From positions 1 to 22,144 of the IMG/VR virus record IMGVR_UViG_3300006789_000204: 22,144 bases of DNA; one strand, written 5' to 3'. Source of the stretch: a virus. The position numbers and the translations under genes were made by a program. Numbering within the stretch: the stretch's first letter is position 1; every line of letters begins with the position of its first letter. This document shows, in pieces, positions 14,037 to 20,689 of this stretch. The notes under the pieces are model-generated. The model ran no database searches. It was given only the letters and a program-made list of their open reading frames with translations, and was not told the DNA's origin.

Positions 14037-16016
14037 ATGGCAGACAATAAACATAATCCCAAAAATCCCGCCTCTACCCTGTTTAAAAAGCTTACCCGTT
14101 TATTTTCAGGACCAATTATAAACTATAGATCGCAAACCACACGACAACTTCGAAGAAGAAGATTAGATAAATATGCAAAAATATTTAAAGACACTGCAGG
14201 ACAAAAGTTTCAAAGAAGTTCTTATAATCCATATGAGTCGCTTACAGCAAACATCATGGCTCAACAAAATAGAATGCAGCGCTATTCTGATTTTGATCAA
14301 ATGGAATTCACTCCAGAGATTGCTTCTGGGTTAGACATCTATGCTGATGAAATGACTACGCACAGCGATTTAAGACAAATGTTGCGTATAGAATGTGACA
14401 ATGAAGAAATTAAATCGATTTTACATTCCCTTTACATAAACATTCTTAATATAGAATTTAACATGTTTGGTTGGTGTCGCACCATGTGCAAGTATGGAGA
14501 TTTTTATCTGTATCTAGACATTGATGAAGAGATAGGTGTTAAAAATGTTATTGGACTTCCTGCGCCACAAGTAGAAAGACTTGAAGGTGAAGATAAGACA
14601 AACCCAAACTATGTTCAGTTTCAATGGAACGATGCAGGGATAACGTTGGAAAATTGGCAGATGGCACATTTTAGAGTTTTAGGTAATGATAAATATGCAC
14701 CATATGGCACATCTGTATTGGAAGCTGCCAGGAGAATTTGGAGGCAATTGACACTTCTAGAAGATGCAATGATGGCTTATCGTATTGTCCGCGCACCAGA
14801 AAGAAGGCAGTTTAAGGTGGAAGTGGGCAATATTCCACCACAAGATGTTGAAGCTTATATGCAGAAAGTTATAACTTCAATGAAGAGAAATCAAATTGTA
14901 GATCCAGATACGGGACGTGTTGACTTGCGTTACAATCCGATGAGTGTTGAAGAAGATTATTTTATTCCTGTGCGCAATGGAGTTGGTACTGAAATCACTA
15001 CATTGCCTGGCGGATCGTATACGGGCGATATTGATGATGTCAAATATCTAAGAGATAAACTATTCTCAGCTTTAAAAATACCACAATCATATTTGGCTCG
15101 CGGCGAGGGTGCAGATGAAGATAAAACCACTTTAGCTCAAAAAGATATTCGATTTGCTAGAACTATTCAAAGATTACAAAGATCAATCATTTCTGAATTA
15201 GAAAAAGTAGGAATTATTCACCTTTATATACTGGGCTTTAGAGGGGATGATTTGACTTCCTTTAAACTTAAATTAAATAATCCTTCTAAAATTGCTGAGT
15301 TGCAAGAGCTTGAACATTGGAAAACTAAATTTGATACAGCAGCCGGCGCGACGGAAGGGTATTTTAGTAGAAGGTGGGTAGCCGTTAAAATACTTGGCAT
15401 GTCTGAAGAAGAGTATCTTAGAAATCAAAGAGAGATGTTCTTTGATAGAAAGCTCGATGCAGCGCTTGAAGCCGTTGCCGAAGAGGGTGCAGCGATGGGC
15501 AGCGCTGGCGGTGGCGATGCGGCTGAGTTTGGTGAAGAAGACATGGGCGGCGAAGAAGACATGGGCGGCGAAGAAGACATGGGCGGTGAAGAAGAAATGG
15601 GCGGTGAAGAAGAAATGGCACCCGAAGAAGACTTGGGCGGTGAAGAAGACACTGCGTTGCTGGCTGCTCCCCCAGCAAAGCGTGATGATGGTTATGTCTA
15701 TCACCGTGATGGATCTCACACAAGCCCACGTGGAAAGGGGCATGTATACACACCAGTCTCAGTTGAGCGCGGGTGGGATAACAGACCCGCTGGAGCCCGC
15801 TCCAGACACTGGGGAAGCTGGGGCGCTATTGAAATGGGAAAATTACCTAGAAGACAAATAATCCCTGGAGGTTCAGAACTGTTTAGTCTTGGTAAAGGGA
15901 TTCCTGAGAATGTTGATACTAATTATAAAGACGAAGAACGTAAATTATTCGAAGTTACAAAAGAAATCAAAGATTTAATTAAGGAGCTAGAAATAAGAGA
16001 TGAAGTTAAAACATAA
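14037..16016 (+). CDS. Portal vertex protein (T4 gp20-like) with acidic repeat tail
   Basis: This 659-residue protein would form the dodecameric ring for DNA entry and the head-tail joint. The N-terminal 470 residues read as a T4-type portal: a basic start, MEFTPEIASGLDIYADEMTTHSD, then KYGDFYLYLDI, HFRVLGNDKYAPYGTSVLEAARRIWRQ, and VKYLRDKLFSALKIPQSYLARG in the clip/stem region. T4 gp20 has 524 residues; the extra length is a C-terminal extension. That extension has seven Gly-Glu-Glu-Asp-Met-Gly type repeats (about 499-540), a Gly/Arg/Ser/Trp-rich stretch with RDDGYVYHRDGSH, and a helical end KEIKDLIKELEIRDE. AAAGGAT precedes ATG 14037. The gene overlaps the next by 17 nt. Identity is from motifs and the position after terminase. 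Confidence 0.92.
   Translation: MADNKHNPKNPASTLFKKLTRLFSGPIINYRSQTTRQLRRRRLDKYAKIFKDTAGQKFQRSSYNPYESLTANIMAQQNRMQRYSDFDQMEFTPEIASGLDIYADEMTTHSDLRQMLRIECDNEEIKSILHSLYINILNIEFNMFGWCRTMCKYGDFYLYLDIDEEIGVKNVIGLPAPQVERLEGEDKTNPNYVQFQWNDAGITLENWQMAHFRVLGNDKYAPYGTSVLEAARRIWRQLTLLEDAMMAYRIVRAPERRQFKVEVGNIPPQDVEAYMQKVITSMKRNQIVDPDTGRVDLRYNPMSVEEDYFIPVRNGVGTEITTLPGGSYTGDIDDVKYLRDKLFSALKIPQSYLARGEGADEDKTTLAQKDIRFARTIQRLQRSIISELEKVGIIHLYILGFRGDDLTSFKLKLNNPSKIAELQELEHWKTKFDTAAGATEGYFSRRWVAVKILGMSEEEYLRNQREMFFDRKLDAALEAVAEEGAAMGSAGGGDAAEFGEEDMGGEEDMGGEEDMGGEEEMGGEEEMAPEEDLGGEEDTALLAAPPAKRDDGYVYHRDGSHTSPRGKGHVYTPVSVERGWDNRPAGARSRHWGSWGAIEMGKLPRRQIIPGGSELFSLGKGIPENVDTNYKDEERKLFEVTKEIKDLIKELEIRDEVKT
15531..15656 (+). 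repeat. In-frame 18-bp tandem repeat in the portal gene, seven units
   Basis: Seven 18-bp units of the form GGYGAAGAAGACATGGGC encode G-E-E-D-M-G. Units 2 and 3 (15549-15566 and 15567-15584) are identical. Units 4 and 5 change Asp to Glu, unit 6 begins with Pro, and unit 7 decays. The array is codon-aligned, so copy number could change without a frameshift. It creates a spurious long reverse-strand open frame. Confidence 0.9.
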
Positions 16017-16821
16017 TAAAAAGAGAAATACTGCATTTTTATTTGAAATACTGGCAAGAGAAGTTGTTAAAAGTACCATATCAAATGATTTAAAAAGAAA
16101 AAATTGTACCATTTCTTTAATAAGAGAGTGTTTCTCTAAAAACACTGCACTGGGCAAGGAATTGCGACTTTATAAAACACTTACGGAGTCTAAAGATATG
16201 AAGCCATATGTTGCTGAAAAGTTAATACAGGAGTCAAAAATTTCTCATGCAAAAATTAATAAAGCTTCTTTGTTTAAGGAACAGAGTGTACTAATTTCTA
16301 AAATTAATAAAAGATTATCAAAAAGCGTGTTTTCTAATTTTGTGCCCAACTATAAGAACATGGCTACTATCTTTCAAATATTCGGAGATAGCACAACTGT
16401 TAAAGCACGAGTTCTGCTAGAAAGTACAATTCTTGAACAACTAACAGTTAACTCTATAGATAACAGTAGAGAAGATAAAAACGTTGGAAATCTAGCTCTT
16501 AGAACTTTTGTCAAGAAGTATAACGAAACATATTCAGGACAATTTTTAGAGGAACAGAACACGCTCTTAAATCACTACATTATGTCCTTTTCAGATAATG
16601 GAATTGATTTGAAGATCTTCTTAAATGAAGAAATACCACGCTTGAAAAGGGTTGTCAACTCTTCATTTAAAATGGAAGTTATCAAAGCTGATGATGAGAT
16701 GAACAATAAAACAAAACAGGTTTTAAATCTTTTAGAGGGATTTAAAAACAAAAAAATAGATAAAGATGTGGTGAGACAAATATTAAAGATTCAAGGCTTG
16801 GCAAGAGAGATAACAGAATAA
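16000..16821 (+). CDS. Conserved phage protein between portal and protease genes (prohead core position)
   Basis: This is a 273-residue, Lys-rich, helical protein. It starts MKLKHNKKRNTAFLFEILAREVVKS. A central segment has FKEQSVLISKINKRLSKSVFSNFVPNYKNMATIFQIF (about 90-126), which I recall from uncharacterised proteins at the same place in marine T4-like phages. It ends with DKDVVRQILKIQGLAREITE. In T4 the interval between genes 20 and 21 encodes prohead core proteins gp67 and gp68, so a role in head assembly is plausible from position, though there is no visible similarity. ATG 16000 overlaps the portal end by 17 nt. AGGAG at 15982-15986 is rather far upstream (13 nt). Confidence 0.75.
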   Translation: MKLKHNKKRNTAFLFEILAREVVKSTISNDLKRKNCTISLIRECFSKNTALGKELRLYKTLTESKDMKPYVAEKLIQESKISHAKINKASLFKEQSVLISKINKRLSKSVFSNFVPNYKNMATIFQIFGDSTTVKARVLLESTILEQLTVNSIDNSREDKNVGNLALRTFVKKYNETYSGQFLEEQNTLLNHYIMSFSDNGIDLKIFLNEEIPRLKRVVNSSFKMEVIKADDEMNNKTKQVLNLLEGFKNKKIDKDVVRQILKIQGLAREITE

Positions 16822-17381
16822 TGTCTATTAATATAAAAGTCGATTCAGATGCAGCTGCAGCATATAAAGTATTAAAGAAGCTGGAGCCGCAAGCTAAGGT
16901 ATTCCTTAGAATGAGGAAGCTTTTAGATGGCAGCTTGATAGTTTTTGATCACACTGATATTGATATTGTTATTAATGGTAAGAAAAATAAAATCACCTCT
17001 TTTCCAAAAGATGAATTTGGAGATCATATCTATGCTTCTCAAAGCAGGTTGTTTGATTTCTTAGCAAGAAAAGGTGTCGTATTGCATGATAGTATAAGAG
17101 GCGGCAATGTTTATGGCTCTTTAGAGGGGACAATACCCGACACCGATGATGTTGATACAATTCAAGTGGCTGTTTTTGTTATATCAAAGTTTATTGAAGA
17201 AGAGAGAGAGTATAACAAAGGTAGTGAAGAATATGAAAAAGAAATTGAAGATCATCTTTTCAAGCCTGATGCTGATGACTCTACAGAGCTAGGGGAAATC
17301 CCACACGATCCGAAGAAGGGTGGATACGGAAAATGGCCGGGTGCCGCTGCAGCATACGCACTTCATGGAATGTACAGGTAA
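16821..17381 (+). CDS. Conserved phage protein, prohead-region hypothetical
   Basis: This 186-residue protein overlaps the preceding stop by one base (TAATG), implying coupled translation. The N-terminal 120 residues contain AYKVLKKLEPQAKVFLRMRKLLDGSLIVFDHTDIDIVI, a short beta segment, and YASQSRLFDFLARKGVVLHDSIRGGNVYGSLEG. The C-terminal third is acidic (EEEREYNKGSEEYEKEIED), followed by a Gly/Ala-rich end. I recall the same block order in marine T4-like phages next to gene 21, without a function. A scaffold or core component is possible because of the acidic helical tail and location. No enzyme motif or membrane segment is visible. Confidence 0.72.
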   Translation: MSINIKVDSDAAAAYKVLKKLEPQAKVFLRMRKLLDGSLIVFDHTDIDIVINGKKNKITSFPKDEFGDHIYASQSRLFDFLARKGVVLHDSIRGGNVYGSLEGTIPDTDDVDTIQVAVFVISKFIEEEREYNKGSEEYEKEIEDHLFKPDADDSTELGEIPHDPKKGGYGKWPGAAAAYALHGMYR

Positions 17382-17390
17382 GAAACTAAT

Positions 17391-17711
17391 ATGCAATTAT
17401 TGTATTTTATTCTAATAGCATATGGGCTTACACAAATGTTGGTATACGGCTCCATTTTTAACAAAATCAGACCTTCTAAACAATGGCTAAAAGGATTTGG
17501 ACAACTCTTTCACTGTCCCATGTGTATGGGTTTTTGGGTAGGAATGCTTTTATTTGGTATTAATGAAAACACAGAACTATTTACATTTGAATATACTTTA
17601 GTTAATTTAATATTATTGGGGTGCTTAAGTTCTGGTACTTCATATATTTTGTGCACGGTATTTGGGGACGAAGGAATAAAACATGAACATCGAAATGCAA
17701 ACAATGGATAG
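17391..17711 (+). CDS. Membrane protein with CPMC motif (DUF1360-like)
   Basis: This 106-residue protein has three hydrophobic stretches: about residues 2-22 (LLYFILIAYGLTQMLVYGS), 45-58 (MGFWVGMLLFG) and 68-92 (TLVNLILLGCLSSGTSYILCTVF). A HCPMCMGFWVG motif sits at the start of the second. A CxxC followed by 'GFW-G' at a membrane boundary is the hallmark of a small family of bacterial and phage membrane proteins (DUF1360-like by recall). The role is unknown; metal or redox chemistry by the CxxC is conceivable. No strong ribosome site precedes ATG 17391. It is an unexpected membrane gene inside the head-assembly block, just upstream of the protease, and overlaps a tiny gene at its 3' end. Confidence 0.72.
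   Translation: MQLLYFILIAYGLTQMLVYGSIFNKIRPSKQWLKGFGQLFHCPMCMGFWVGMLLFGINENTELFTFEYTLVNLILLGCLSSGTSYILCTVFGDEGIKHEHRNANNG
17671..17675 (+). promoter_or_regulatory. Ribosome site for the 34-aa gene
   Basis: AAGGA at 17671-17675 lies 7 nt before ATG 17683, inside the end of the preceding gene. It is the main reason to believe the short frame that follows is translated. Confidence 0.5.
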
Positions 17712-17787
17712 GGTATGGAAAATACGCCCAGTTAGGCGTTGTAAGAATGGCTGTTCATTCATGCGGGTTGCGCCCGTTCAACAATGA
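17683..17787 (+). CDS. 34-residue basic protein with CKNGC motif
   Basis: This short frame starts at ATG 17683, 7 nt after AAGGA, overlaps the previous gene by 29 nt and ends at TGA 17785-17787, 12 nt before the protease gene. The product is basic, with WKIRPVRRCKNGCSFMRV in the middle and a PVQQ end. The paired cysteines could bind metal or form a disulfide. It fills what would otherwise be the largest gap in the head-assembly block. No family is recognised. The DNA also has two small inverted repeats (ACGCC/GGCGT at 17724-17739; CGGG/CCCG at 17764-17776), so an RNA-level role is an alternative. Confidence 0.5.
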   Translation: MNIEMQTMDRVWKIRPVRRCKNGCSFMRVAPVQQ

Positions 17788-17799
17788 GAGGGGATTATA

Positions 17800-18411
17800 A
17801 TGTCAAAACTGCTTCTTAGAGAATATTATGAACTATGTCCAGGTGGCATTTGTCAAGATCTTCTAACAGAGGAAGAGAAAAGACTCTCAGCGCAAGGTAT
17901 TGTTTTCATGTCTGGAATCATGCAACGCTGCGACACAAGAAATGGTAATGGGCGAATCTATCCTAGACCGATCCTAGAAAGAGAAATGTCAAATTACGGC
18001 AAACTTGTTAAAGAGAACAGAGCTTTAGGGGAACTTGATCACCCAGAAGATTCTATTATCAATCTCAAAAATGCTTCACATCTCGTTACTGATGTTTGGT
18101 GGGATGGTGATGCTGTTATGGGCAAAGTTAGAGTTTTAAACACGCCAGCGGGACAAATTCTTTCAGGTTTAATAGAATCTAATGTAAAGCTTGGGATTTC
18201 TTCTAGAGGACTGGGCTCAGTTAAAGAAAGCAGTGGCGATACTATAGTTGAAGATGATTTTCAATTAATTTGTTTTGATTTCGTTTCAGAACCATCAACC
18301 CCAAATGCGTACATGGTTAAAGAAAGTAGACAAAGAGAGCTTATGAACACTGTTTTTACCAAAGGTGACAAAATTAATCGAGCATTGAATGAAATATTAA
18401 GGATACAATAA
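17800..18411 (+). CDS. Prohead core protease (T4 gp21-like, herpesvirus-assemblin fold)
   Basis: This 203-residue serine protease cuts scaffold, core and capsid proteins during prohead maturation. T4 gp21 has 212 residues and cleaves after [LI]-x-E. Visible family motifs are GIVFMSGIMQRCDTRNGNGRIYP (about 33-55), GELDHPED with the catalytic His (H81), VMGKVRVLNTPAGQI, and GISSRGLGS with the catalytic Ser (S134 or S135). DDFQLICFDFVSEPS follows. The N-terminus contains L-L-R-E near residue 8, a possible self-cleavage site. GAGAGGGG ends 7 nt before ATG 17800. Its genes downstream encode proteins with IKEEL peptides that may be its substrates. Confidence 0.9.
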   Translation: MSKLLLREYYELCPGGICQDLLTEEEKRLSAQGIVFMSGIMQRCDTRNGNGRIYPRPILEREMSNYGKLVKENRALGELDHPEDSIINLKNASHLVTDVWWDGDAVMGKVRVLNTPAGQILSGLIESNVKLGISSRGLGSVKESSGDTIVEDDFQLICFDFVSEPSTPNAYMVKESRQRELMNTVFTKGDKINRALNEILRIQ

Positions 18412-18412
18412 A

Positions 18413-19186
18413 ATGAAACTAACCAAAGCACAACTTAAGAAACTTATCAAAGAAGAATTACAAAACACATTGCAAGAAGGCTGGTGGCCTTTTGGAAAGA
18501 AAGAGAAGGAAGCAGAACCAGAAGCAGAACCAAGCACCTCAACAGAAGAAAGAGATGAATTGTTTTCTGAATTTCAAACGTTGTGGAAAAGCGTGCAAAG
18601 AAGGTACGATCAAATGCTTTATAATAGACATGATCAGCCAATGTCAAATCATGATCCCCGCGCACCGACTGTTGGAACAAGGCTTTGTCGAGATGATCAT
18701 GGAAAAATTTGCGACGGACGTATGGAAGCTTTTAATGAACGGGTTGAAGAATTTATAAGAGTTGGCAAAGAAACTGGCCAAATTGAGGAAGCAGATATAG
18801 ATGTGCTCCATGGTGGGTGGGGATATAAGGGAACTGGAAGAATTGAAGCAGGTAGGGGTTCTAACATGGAGGGTTTTGAAGAGCTAAAATCAAAGCTCCG
18901 TATGCTCGATCACCAAGCCGAGCGCCTTATAGATAAGCTAAAAGAGAAACACGAGGAATGGCGGGAGAATATGGACAAACACAAAGAAGGGATGCGGAGC
19001 GCTAAAAAATGGGAAGAGGAAGATTGGGTTGAAGACTATGAAAGCGAAGGAAGACCAGACTTCGATGTTAGTTTTAGAAAAACGAAGAGACGTTCAGGGC
19101 GCAAAAATCCATATGCCGAATACCTCCAAGAAAATAAAAAATCTAAACTTAAAAGAATAATTAAAGAAGAGTTAAAAAACCTATAG
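18413..19186 (+). CDS. Charged coiled-coil protein with IKEEL peptide at both ends; scaffold/core candidate
   Basis: This 257-residue protein starts MKLTKAQLKKLIKEEL and ends KSKLKRIIKEELKNL, so the same peptide occurs at both termini. In between come a Glu/Pro stretch (about 30-45), a segment with RDDHGKICDGRMEAF (about 92-107), a helical coiled-coil region (about 150-205) and an Arg/Lys-rich linker. Size, charge and position right after the protease match T4 gp22, the scaffold (269 residues), but I see no direct sequence similarity and the major capsid gene does not follow. It could be a scaffold, a core protein or injected cargo. AAGGAT precedes ATG 18413, one base after the protease stop. 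Confidence 0.72.
   Translation: MKLTKAQLKKLIKEELQNTLQEGWWPFGKKEKEAEPEAEPSTSTEERDELFSEFQTLWKSVQRRYDQMLYNRHDQPMSNHDPRAPTVGTRLCRDDHGKICDGRMEAFNERVEEFIRVGKETGQIEEADIDVLHGGWGYKGTGRIEAGRGSNMEGFEELKSKLRMLDHQAERLIDKLKEKHEEWRENMDKHKEGMRSAKKWEEEDWVEDYESEGRPDFDVSFRKTKRRSGRKNPYAEYLQENKKSKLKRIIKEELKNL
18431..18460 (+). repeat. IKEEL-peptide coding segment, copy 2
   Basis: This segment encodes QLKKLIKEEL at the N-terminus of the gene starting at 18413 and aligns gap-free with 11571-11600 and 19145-19174. Confidence 0.6.
19145..19174 (+). repeat. IKEEL-peptide coding segment, copy 3 (at a C-terminus)
   Basis: This segment encodes KLKRIIKEEL at the C-terminal end of the gene 18413-19186. It is as close to copy 1 as copy 2 is, although it lies at the other end of the protein. 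Confidence 0.6.
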
Positions 19187-19198
19187 GGGGCAGCTGTT

Positions 19199-20242
19199 AT
19201 GAAGATGAAACAAATCTTAGAGAACTTTAGAAGGTACGAAAGGCAAATTTTGAAAGAAGAACTTGAACTTGAGAAAACCTCTGAAGTACCAGAAGAGGTT
19301 CCAGAAGAGGTTCCAGAAGAGGTTCCAGAAGAAACTCCAACATCAGGCGGGGCTTTAGTAGATATTAATGCTGGTCCTGCAGAGGTTTTAGCGGCAGTTA
19401 AAAAGTTGAATGATGATCCAAAGCTTAAAACCGCATTAAAAGCGGGAAGAACAGACGCGGCTGGACCTAGTGATGAAGTTATAAAAATTGAACACAAACC
19501 AAAGGCAATTGCGGCAAAGGATCTAACTCCAACCCAAAGTCAAATTGGAACTGGTCAAAGTCTCAATGATCAATCCATGGATGAGGATTTTGACAACCCA
19601 GGTCCAACAAATTTAGATCGAGCTATTGCAGGAGGCATGCTAAAATCAAGAACTGGTGAATTTCCTATTTTAGTCTTTAACAATCACATCCTTGATGGGC
19701 ACCATCGATGGAGTCAGTTTATGACAACAAACCCAAATGCGATGGTTGATATTGCCGATATAACGGCTCCAGGTATAAAAAGTGAGAAGGGCGCATTAGG
19801 TTTGCTTCATTATATGAATTATACTCTTTTTGGCAAATCACCAACTAAGGATTTCAAGGGTAAAAACATTTATGATGTTAAGCCTGACGATATATACGAT
19901 CTTGCTTTAAAGCCTGAAGTGATGGTAAAAACTGGTGAAGTTGATCCGGAAACAGGAAAAGACATAAAAAAGCCAGCAAGGGCAGATTTAGCTAACACGA
20001 CAGTGAAGAAATTATACAATGCAAAATTAATTGCTCAACCTACTAAAGAGGCAGCAGCAAAACACTTTGCGGATAACTTAAAGGCGCTTCAGGCAAAAGG
20101 AGCGGGCATTTATCCTAGAACTGTCATGCCACAGCCTGGGGATTCGGGTTCGCCTGATGGGTTTGCAACAACTCCAGAAGAAGCTGCAGCTGGTGAAATT
20201 AACTATCGCGATCCAAAGCCAGGGGATGTCAAACAAACATAG
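19199..20242 (+). CDS. ParB/Srx-like domain protein with basic N-terminal peptide and PEEV repeats
   Basis: This 347-residue protein has three parts. The start, MKMKQILENFRRYERQILKEEL, is a looser version of the IKEEL peptide. An EVPE repeat linker follows (about 29-46). From about residue 95, KAIAAKDLTPTQSQIGTGQSL and PILVFNNHILDGHHRWSQF (D166, G167, H168, H169, R170) match the ParB/sulfiredoxin-like fold, in which the GHHR segment lies near the nucleotide site. Such domains in phages include nucleases and NTPases, but activity cannot be told here. The C-terminus is Gly/Pro-rich and low in structure. AGGGGG ends 8 nt before ATG 19199. Position after the protease and the N-terminal peptide suggest a head-internal protein, possibly ejected with the DNA. 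Confidence 0.75.
   Translation: MKMKQILENFRRYERQILKEELELEKTSEVPEEVPEEVPEEVPEETPTSGGALVDINAGPAEVLAAVKKLNDDPKLKTALKAGRTDAAGPSDEVIKIEHKPKAIAAKDLTPTQSQIGTGQSLNDQSMDEDFDNPGPTNLDRAIAGGMLKSRTGEFPILVFNNHILDGHHRWSQFMTTNPNAMVDIADITAPGIKSEKGALGLLHYMNYTLFGKSPTKDFKGKNIYDVKPDDIYDLALKPEVMVKTGEVDPETGKDIKKPARADLANTTVKKLYNAKLIAQPTKEAAAKHFADNLKALQAKGAGIYPRTVMPQPGDSGSPDGFATTPEEAAAGEINYRDPKPGDVKQT
19283..19330 (+). repeat. In-frame 12-bp tandem repeat, four units
   Basis: Four 12-bp units encode E-V-P-E. The last three (19295-19330) are identical GAGGTTCCAGAA, and the first differs at two bases. The repeat links the N-terminal peptide to the ParB-like domain and creates an open frame on the reverse strand. Confidence 0.85.
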
Positions 20243-20245
20243 AGG
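20241..20245 (+). promoter_or_regulatory. Ribosome site fixing the start at 20250
   Basis: AGAGG at 20241-20245 lies 4 nt before ATG 20250 and overlaps the upstream TAG stop. It selects this start over the in-frame ATG at 20157, which lies inside the preceding gene. Confidence 0.55.
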
Positions 20246-20249
20246 TAAT

Positions 20250-20678
20250 ATGAAAAAGACAGAATTAAAAAAAGTACTTAAACCACTCATTAAAGATTGT
20301 ATAAAAGAGATTTTATTTGAAGAGGGAATATTATCTAATATTGTCTCTGAGGTGGTGAGAGGGGTTCAGCCAATGCAGGTTGCACATGTTGCGACTCAAA
20401 CTAATGTGATTGATGAACAGTCAAAAGCATTAGATTTAGAAAGACGTAATTTATTAGAACAAAGAGCAGAAGCAGAACGTCAACGAAAAATTAGTATATT
20501 AAATGCAACAGGATTTTCTGATGTTTTTAAAGATGTTAAGCCGATATCTGAACAGGGTGTGCCTGGAGCTTCAAAAGCTCAAGGCGCCTTGGCAGGCGTT
20601 GATCCATCCGACGCTGGCGTAGACATATCGGGAATATTTGCATTGGGTGGAAAAAAATGGAAGCAATTAGCAGGATAA
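20250..20678 (+). CDS. Hypothetical helical protein with basic N-terminal peptide
   Basis: This 142-residue protein starts MKKTELKKVLKPLIKDCIKEILFEEG, another Lys/Ile-rich amphipathic helix that contains I-K-E and is related in style to the IKEEL peptide. A coiled-coil-like stretch follows (about 52-75, ALDLERRNLLEQRAEAERQ), then a Gly/Ala/Asp/Ser-rich C-terminus with GVDPSDAGVDISGIFALGG. No enzyme motif is seen. The start is chosen from the AGAGG site. It stands between the ParB-like gene and the bS21-like gene. Its shape (basic helix, coiled coil, flexible tail) would suit a scaffold or core protein, but this is inference. Confidence 0.68.
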   Translation: MKKTELKKVLKPLIKDCIKEILFEEGILSNIVSEVVRGVQPMQVAHVATQTNVIDEQSKALDLERRNLLEQRAEAERQRKISILNATGFSDVFKDVKPISEQGVPGASKAQGALAGVDPSDAGVDISGIFALGGKKWKQLAG

Positions 20679-20689
20679 GGATATAGAAT

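Noticed and set aside
15531-15656. Regular repeats as a possible CRISPR array
   Set aside because: The units are contiguous 18-mers with no spacers and are codon-aligned inside a gene.
15273-15743. Long reverse-strand open frames (three overlapping) opposite the portal tail
   Set aside because: They come from the 18-bp acidic repeat read in other frames; the products are low-complexity Phe/His or Ser/Pro repeats and no ribosome site is seen.
15394-15861. A 155-codon + strand frame overlapping the portal gene
   Set aside because: It is a +1 shadow of the portal repeat (Lys/Trp/Ala repeats); the portal frame has the conserved content.
20157-20249. Upstream ATG extending the 20250 gene
   Set aside because: It lies within the ParB-like gene; AGAGG and the shared basic start support 20250.
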